Below, in pieces: positions 60,726 to 64,000 of a stretch of DNA of 64,000 nt; within the stretch, counting starts at the first letter, position 1, and every line of letters starts with the position of its first letter. Under the pieces are notes generated by a model. The model was not told the DNA's origin, did no database searches, and saw only the letters and a program-made list of their open reading frames with translations. The position numbers and the translations under genes are program-made. Where the stretch lies: the NCBI RefSeq assembly GCF_042652185.1, contig NZ_JBHSIX010000014.1, one strand, 5' to 3'. Source of the DNA: Actinacidiphila fildesensis. GTDB taxonomy: Bacteria; Actinomycetota; Actinomycetes; Streptomycetales; Streptomycetaceae.

Positions 60726-61658
60726 TCAGAGCGCGCGGCTGAACTCCAGCCGGCCTGCGAAGTTCTCGTACCCGGCGCTCCGGAACGCCTTGGCCATGGC
60801 CACATTGGCCCGGTCGCAGTCGCCACGGATCTCGGTCGCGCCGTTCGCCGCGAGAATGCGGGTGCTCCGGCTGACGACCGAGGCCGCGTACCCCTTGCCC
60901 CGGTGGGCCGGTGTGACGCCGACGAATCCGATCACCGGCACGCTGGGGTTCTCGGCCGGCAGGCTGACCACGGCAGGAGTGCCGTCCGCGGCGTAGCCGA
61001 CCTCCCACCACTCCGGTTCGTGCCGCAGCCCGGAGGTCTCCTCGAAGAGCAGCTCGGCCGCGGGCCGCAGCCCGTGTTTCGCCACGTCGGCTGCCAGGCG
61101 CGCATCAGCGGTGTCCGCGAGGAGCTCCTCCAGTGCGTCGATGAACGGCTCCCGGCCGATGACGGCGAGCGAACGGAAGTCCAGCCGGTCGTCATCCGCG
61201 GGCAGCTCCCCGGAAAGCGTGCGGCGAAAGCGCAGCCCGTCACGGATGAGCTCGAACCCCGCGCCCCGCAGGAGCTCCTCCCGGCGCTGGGGGTCGCGCT
61301 GGAACTGCGGGGCCTGGGCGGGCGAGTCCAGGACGTGTTCCAGTTCGGTCGCTCCGAGCTCCCTGGCCTGCGCGGCCACCGCGTCGAGCAGTGCCGTGCC
61401 TGTCTCGGGTGAGCCCTCAGGCGCTTCGAACAGCACCATCGCGAGGGGGACTTCGTGGCCCGGTATGGTCCACAGCACCGCGCTGCCGGCCGGCTGCCCG
61501 TCGCCGCCCTCGGCGACCAGGCACCACTGCGGCCGCGTGCACCCGCTGTCGAGGAGCCCGCCGAGATACTCGCGGGTCGCGGCGTTACGCTCGGCATCAC
61601 CGGGATGCTCGACCAGGGCGGGGAGTTCATCGGCGCGGGCGATGCGAATGAGCGTCAC
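60726..61658 (-). CDS. GNAT-family N-acetyltransferase
   Basis: This 310-residue acetyltransferase starts at GTG 61658 (VTLIRIARADELPALV). The C-terminal GNAT domain has the acetyl-CoA motif VIGFVGVTPAHRGKGYAASV followed by ILAANGATEIRGDCDRANVAMAKAFRSAGYE. The N-terminal half, with its own GNAT-like strands (CLVAEGGDGQPAGSAVLWTIPG), suggests a tandem fold. The substrate is unknown. It is not obviously linked to neighbours. Confidence 0.85.
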   Translation of the reverse strand: MTLIRIARADELPALVEHPGDAERNAATREYLGGLLDSGCTRPQWCLVAEGGDGQPAGSAVLWTIPGHEVPLAMVLFEAPEGSPETGTALLDAVAAQARELGATELEHVLDSPAQAPQFQRDPQRREELLRGAGFELIRDGLRFRRTLSGELPADDDRLDFRSLAVIGREPFIDALEELLADTADARLAADVAKHGLRPAAELLFEETSGLRHEPEWWEVGYAADGTPAVVSLPAENPSVPVIGFVGVTPAHRGKGYAASVVSRSTRILAANGATEIRGDCDRANVAMAKAFRSAGYENFAGRLEFSRAL

Positions 61659-61813
61659 AGGGAGCCTTGTCCGTTCGGGGGCGCGGTGGGCGGCGCGGTG
61701 ATCGATGCCGCCCGGCGAACCTATAGCGCGCAACCGGTCCCGGACCACCTTCTTTCGCGCGATGTTGGGGCTGCGGCCACTCCCGCGTTCACCCGCGCTG
61801 TCACGCTGCGCCC

Positions 61814-62281
61814 GTGGACGTCACGACATTGGCTCGCGCGCTGCTGGAACCGATACCGGCCCACCGGGCGGCGGGGCTCGAAGTCCTGCGCGCCGCCGAC
61901 GGCGCCGCCGAGGTCGCCATGGTGACGCTGCCGGAGATGACGAGCGTCATCGGTTCCCTGCACTCCAGCGGTCTCATCACGCTCGTCGACGCCGCGGGGC
62001 TGGCGGCGATCATCGCCGCGTGCGAGGCCGCGGACGATTTCCAGCACGTCGTTCCGCTCGGGGCGACCGCGTCACTCGACTTCCGGGCGCCGGCCCGCGG
62101 CAAGCTCCTGGCGTCCTGCCGGCTCGACGCCGAGGCCCGCCGTGTGCTGCGACCGGTGCTGTCGGGCAAGGCGACCCGGGCCCGCATCACCACCGTCGCC
62201 GACGTCACCGATGCGGCGGGAACCCTGGTGTGCCGGGGCACGTTCAGCTGGAGCATCCGCCGCAGTCCCACAACGGGCTGA
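61814..62281 (+). CDS. Hotdog-fold thioesterase-like protein (PaaI/DUF4442 type)
   Basis: This 155-residue hotdog protein shows IPAHRAAGLEVLRAADGAAEVAMVTLPEM, SSGLITLVDAAGLAAIIAA and FRAPARGKLLASCRLDAEARR, with a final RGTFSWSIRR strand. The DxxGLAA position is the usual catalytic helix of PaaI-type thioesterases. GTG 61814 is the start. Confidence 0.75.
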   Translation: MDVTTLARALLEPIPAHRAAGLEVLRAADGAAEVAMVTLPEMTSVIGSLHSSGLITLVDAAGLAAIIAACEAADDFQHVVPLGATASLDFRAPARGKLLASCRLDAEARRVLRPVLSGKATRARITTVADVTDAAGTLVCRGTFSWSIRRSPTTG

Positions 62282-62290
62282 CAGGGATCG

Positions 62291-62512
62291 GTGACTCCGA
62301 CCCGGGCCGCCCGGCCCGGCAGCGCTCCGCCACCCGCCGCCGCGCACGGCTTCGCCTACGACATCCGCACCAGGGTCTGGACCGACCTCGGCGACCACTT
62401 GATCGCCCACCTCCAGGTCAGCGGACACACCGCCGCCGGCACGGACGGCCACACCGCCGACCAGCTCGCCGTGCTCGCCAAGCACCGCTGGCAGCGCAGC
62501 TTCTACGCCTGA
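62291..62512 (+). CDS. Small hypothetical protein
   Basis: This 73-residue reading frame starts at GTG 62291, 9 bp after the thioesterase stop, with CAGGGA just upstream. Its content (HGFAYDIRTRVWTDLGDHLIAHLQ) resembles no family I know. It could be a real small protein or a gene fragment; codon bias is normal for the region. Confidence 0.4.
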   Translation: MTPTRAARPGSAPPPAAAHGFAYDIRTRVWTDLGDHLIAHLQVSGHTAAGTDGHTADQLAVLAKHRWQRSFYA

Positions 62513-62522
62513 CGACCGGTGA

Positions 62523-62539
62523 CCGACAGGTCCTGTCGG
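62523..62539. terminator. Short hairpin in convergent gap
   Basis: CCGACA and TGTCGG arms (62523-62528, 62534-62539) around GGTCC separate the small hypothetical gene and the next minus-strand gene. Confidence 0.45.
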
Positions 62540-62570
62540 GCGATGCTCCCGGTGGTGGGGGCGCCCGGCC

Positions 62571-63188
62571 CTATTCGCTGAGCCCCACGACGCCCCAGCC
62601 CCGCCGGGCGGCCTCGGCGAGGACGCGGCCCCAGTCCTCCAACAGGTCGGTGAACGCGTCGAAGTCGCCGACCCAGGCCTCGGGGGCGGCGGCATGCTCG
62701 GAGAAGGCCGCGCGCAACCCGCCGAGCCGGGGCCGTACCTGCTCCCAGGTCACGGCCAGCTCCCGCACGCTCTCCGGTGACCGGGCGAGCAGCAGGCCAT
62801 AGGTGATGCCCGGGTCGTCGGGGAAGAACCCCGGATCCGTGTGCTGCGCCGCACCGTCCGGCCCCTCCCAGATCAAGCCGAGCAGCAGGGCGTCCAACCC
62901 GGTCCGCAGCAGTGGATCGGCATGGTCACGCACGGACTCCCACCGCTGCCCCGCCCAGAAGTGCGCCTTGAACGAGCCGCAGGTGCGCCGGAACTCATGG
63001 ACGGCGAAGAAGGCAGCGTCGGGCCCGCCCGGCCGCACCCAGTCGCCCTCGACCGCCGGCGCCCCGTGGTCCCACAGCCCTGTCTCGTCGGCGTACCAGC
63101 CATCCCTCAACCGCGACAACCGCTCCTGGGGCGGCGCCTCCCCCAGCCATGACCAGGCGGCGATCATCACGTTGATGTCCAGTCCCAT
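62571..63188 (-). CDS. Protein of unknown function, 205 residues
   Basis: This soluble protein (MGLDINVMIAAWSWLGEAPPQERLSRLRDGWY...) is rich in Trp and Asp and has no signal or membrane segment. GLLLARSPESVRELAVTWEQVRPRL and LEDWGRVLAEAARRGWGVVGLSE look helical. Such proteins (DUF1877-like in general appearance) are common in streptomycetes and uncharacterised. The start is taken at MGLD; a longer start is possible. Confidence 0.65.
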   Translation of the reverse strand: MGLDINVMIAAWSWLGEAPPQERLSRLRDGWYADETGLWDHGAPAVEGDWVRPGGPDAAFFAVHEFRRTCGSFKAHFWAGQRWESVRDHADPLLRTGLDALLLGLIWEGPDGAAQHTDPGFFPDDPGITYGLLLARSPESVRELAVTWEQVRPRLGGLRAAFSEHAAAPEAWVGDFDAFTDLLEDWGRVLAEAARRGWGVVGLSE

Positions 63189-63257
63189 ACCGGGCGAGAC
63201 TACCGATCGCACGTACCCGGGCCGCCCTGCCGGCACTCAGCAACGCGCCTGAAGCTC

Positions 63258-64000
63258 TCAGGTGACGTCCCCGTAGAGCCGGAAGATCCGCGGCCCGGCC
63301 TCGCCGCGGTCCCGTTCACGGAGCAACGACCAGCAGCGGGCGACGAGTTCTCTGGCCTGGCTGCCGGCCCAAGGCTGCGGCAACAGCTCCGGTGGGAGCA
63401 GCGGGTCGGGTTCCATGGCGCGGGTGAACTCCGCGGCGATCTCCACCGCGATGGTGAGCAGTTCGGGTGCGGTGAGTTCCACCGGGTCGTTGAGACGCTC
63501 CAGCCGGGGCCTGGCCACCGCGCCGAGGCGGTGGTAGCGGTCGGCGATGGTCTGCTGGGGCCAGAGTTCACGGGCGAGTGCGACGGGTTCCCGCAGGTCG
63601 CCCCTGCGCAGGTCGTTCGAGGTGAGAAAGGTGACGCGGTCGAGCACGCCGAGGCGGCGGGCTTCGTCCTCGACGTAGGGCTCCCACGCGTTCGCGCTGA
63701 CGTACAGGCCGCCCTGCAGGACCGCTCCGCCCAGGCGCAGGAGCGCTTCCCGCAGGGCGTCCCTGGCCGTACGGGACGCTTCGGGTACCGCGAAGGCGGC
63801 CAGGTGCCAGGTGCCGCCCCAGGGCGCGAGCCCGGCGTCCTGCTGGAAGGCGTAGCGGACGAACTCGATGTCGGGTGCGATCGCGCGGACGGTGTCGGCG
63901 GTGGCCCGCAGCAGTGCCTTGCGGCCACGGCCTTCGTGGGTGAAGGCGCCCTCGGCGACGAGCCGCTTGATGCACAGCCGTACCTGTTGGTCGCTCATGG
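63258..64000 (-). CDS. PaaX-family regulator, 5' end cut by window
   Basis: This is the C-terminal 247 residues or so of a PaaX-like repressor. The visible part begins within the winged helix (MSDQQVRLCIKRLVAEGAFTHEGRGRKALLRAT). It continues through the middle domain (WGGTWHLAAFAVPEASRTARDALREALLRLGGAVLQGGLYVSANAW) to RIFRLYGDVT. Its first helices lie beyond the right edge. PaaX-type proteins respond to aryl-CoA compounds, but this one's ligand is unknown. Confidence 0.85.
   Translation of the reverse strand, partial: MSDQQVRLCIKRLVAEGAFTHEGRGRKALLRATADTVRAIAPDIEFVRYAFQQDAGLAPWGGTWHLAAFAVPEASRTARDALREALLRLGGAVLQGGLYVSANAWEPYVEDEARRLGVLDRVTFLTSNDLRRGDLREPVALARELWPQQTIADRYHRLGAVARPRLERLNDPVELTAPELLTIAVEIAAEFTRAMEPDPLLPPELLPQPWAGSQARELVARCWSLLRERDRGEAGPRIFRLYGDVT

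Overview
The window reads as chromosomal DNA of a Streptomyces-like actinomycete. It is strongly GC-rich with G/C-biased third codon positions. GTG starts and 4-bp ATGA/GTGA gene overlaps are common, and two sugar importers lack their own ATPase, as in streptomycetes that share one ATPase (MsiK). No rRNA, tRNA, CRISPR array, transposase or integrase gene was recognised. About two thirds of the window is devoted to degradation and uptake of plant cell-wall polysaccharides.

Region 1 (1-12604) looks like a xyloglucan locus. A GH3 beta-glycosidase (cut by the left edge) diverges from a seven-gene operon: binding protein, two permeases, GH74, GH42, GH95 and GH12. GH74 and GH12 carry export signals; GH42, GH95 and GH3 do not. 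This suggests outside cutting, import of oligosaccharides, then removal of fucose and galactose inside. Two identical 14-bp palindromes lie in the divergent control region. Region 2 (12667-14745) is a four-gene set with three Roadblock/LC7-type proteins and no GTPase.

Region 3 (14957-25055) is a pectin-related block on the minus strand: GntR regulator, DHDPS-family enzyme, IlvD/Edd dehydratase, two permeases, Gfo/Idh oxidoreductase, PmoA-family protein, binding protein and pectate lyase. Region 4 (25227-37422) is an arabinose block, also on the minus strand: araB-araD-araA, a complete YtfQ/YtfR/YtfT/YjfF-like furanose importer, and a large secreted GH51 arabinofuranosidase. Region 5 (37731-48607) holds a second pectate lyase, an ECF sigma factor with a frameshifted partner gene, a ChvE/MmsA/MmsB-like importer, two LacI regulators and an alditol oxidase. 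Six sites of one operator family (TGTKANCGWNMACA-like) tie regions 4 and 5 together; one of them lies inside the first codons of araB.

Region 6 (48783-64000) is mixed. It holds a DinB-like protein, a P-loop GTPase with a tail-anchored partner, and a small secreted protein. It also holds an encapsulin shell with a cyclic-nucleotide-binding-like insertion next to a SufS-type cysteine desulfurase cargo. A MarR gene follows with an internally deleted MFS transporter remnant. The most novel-looking pair is a 705-residue P-loop ATPase overlapping a membrane-anchored periplasmic-binding-protein-like gene. A GNAT protein, a hotdog thioesterase, small unknowns and a PaaX-like regulator cut by the right edge close the window.
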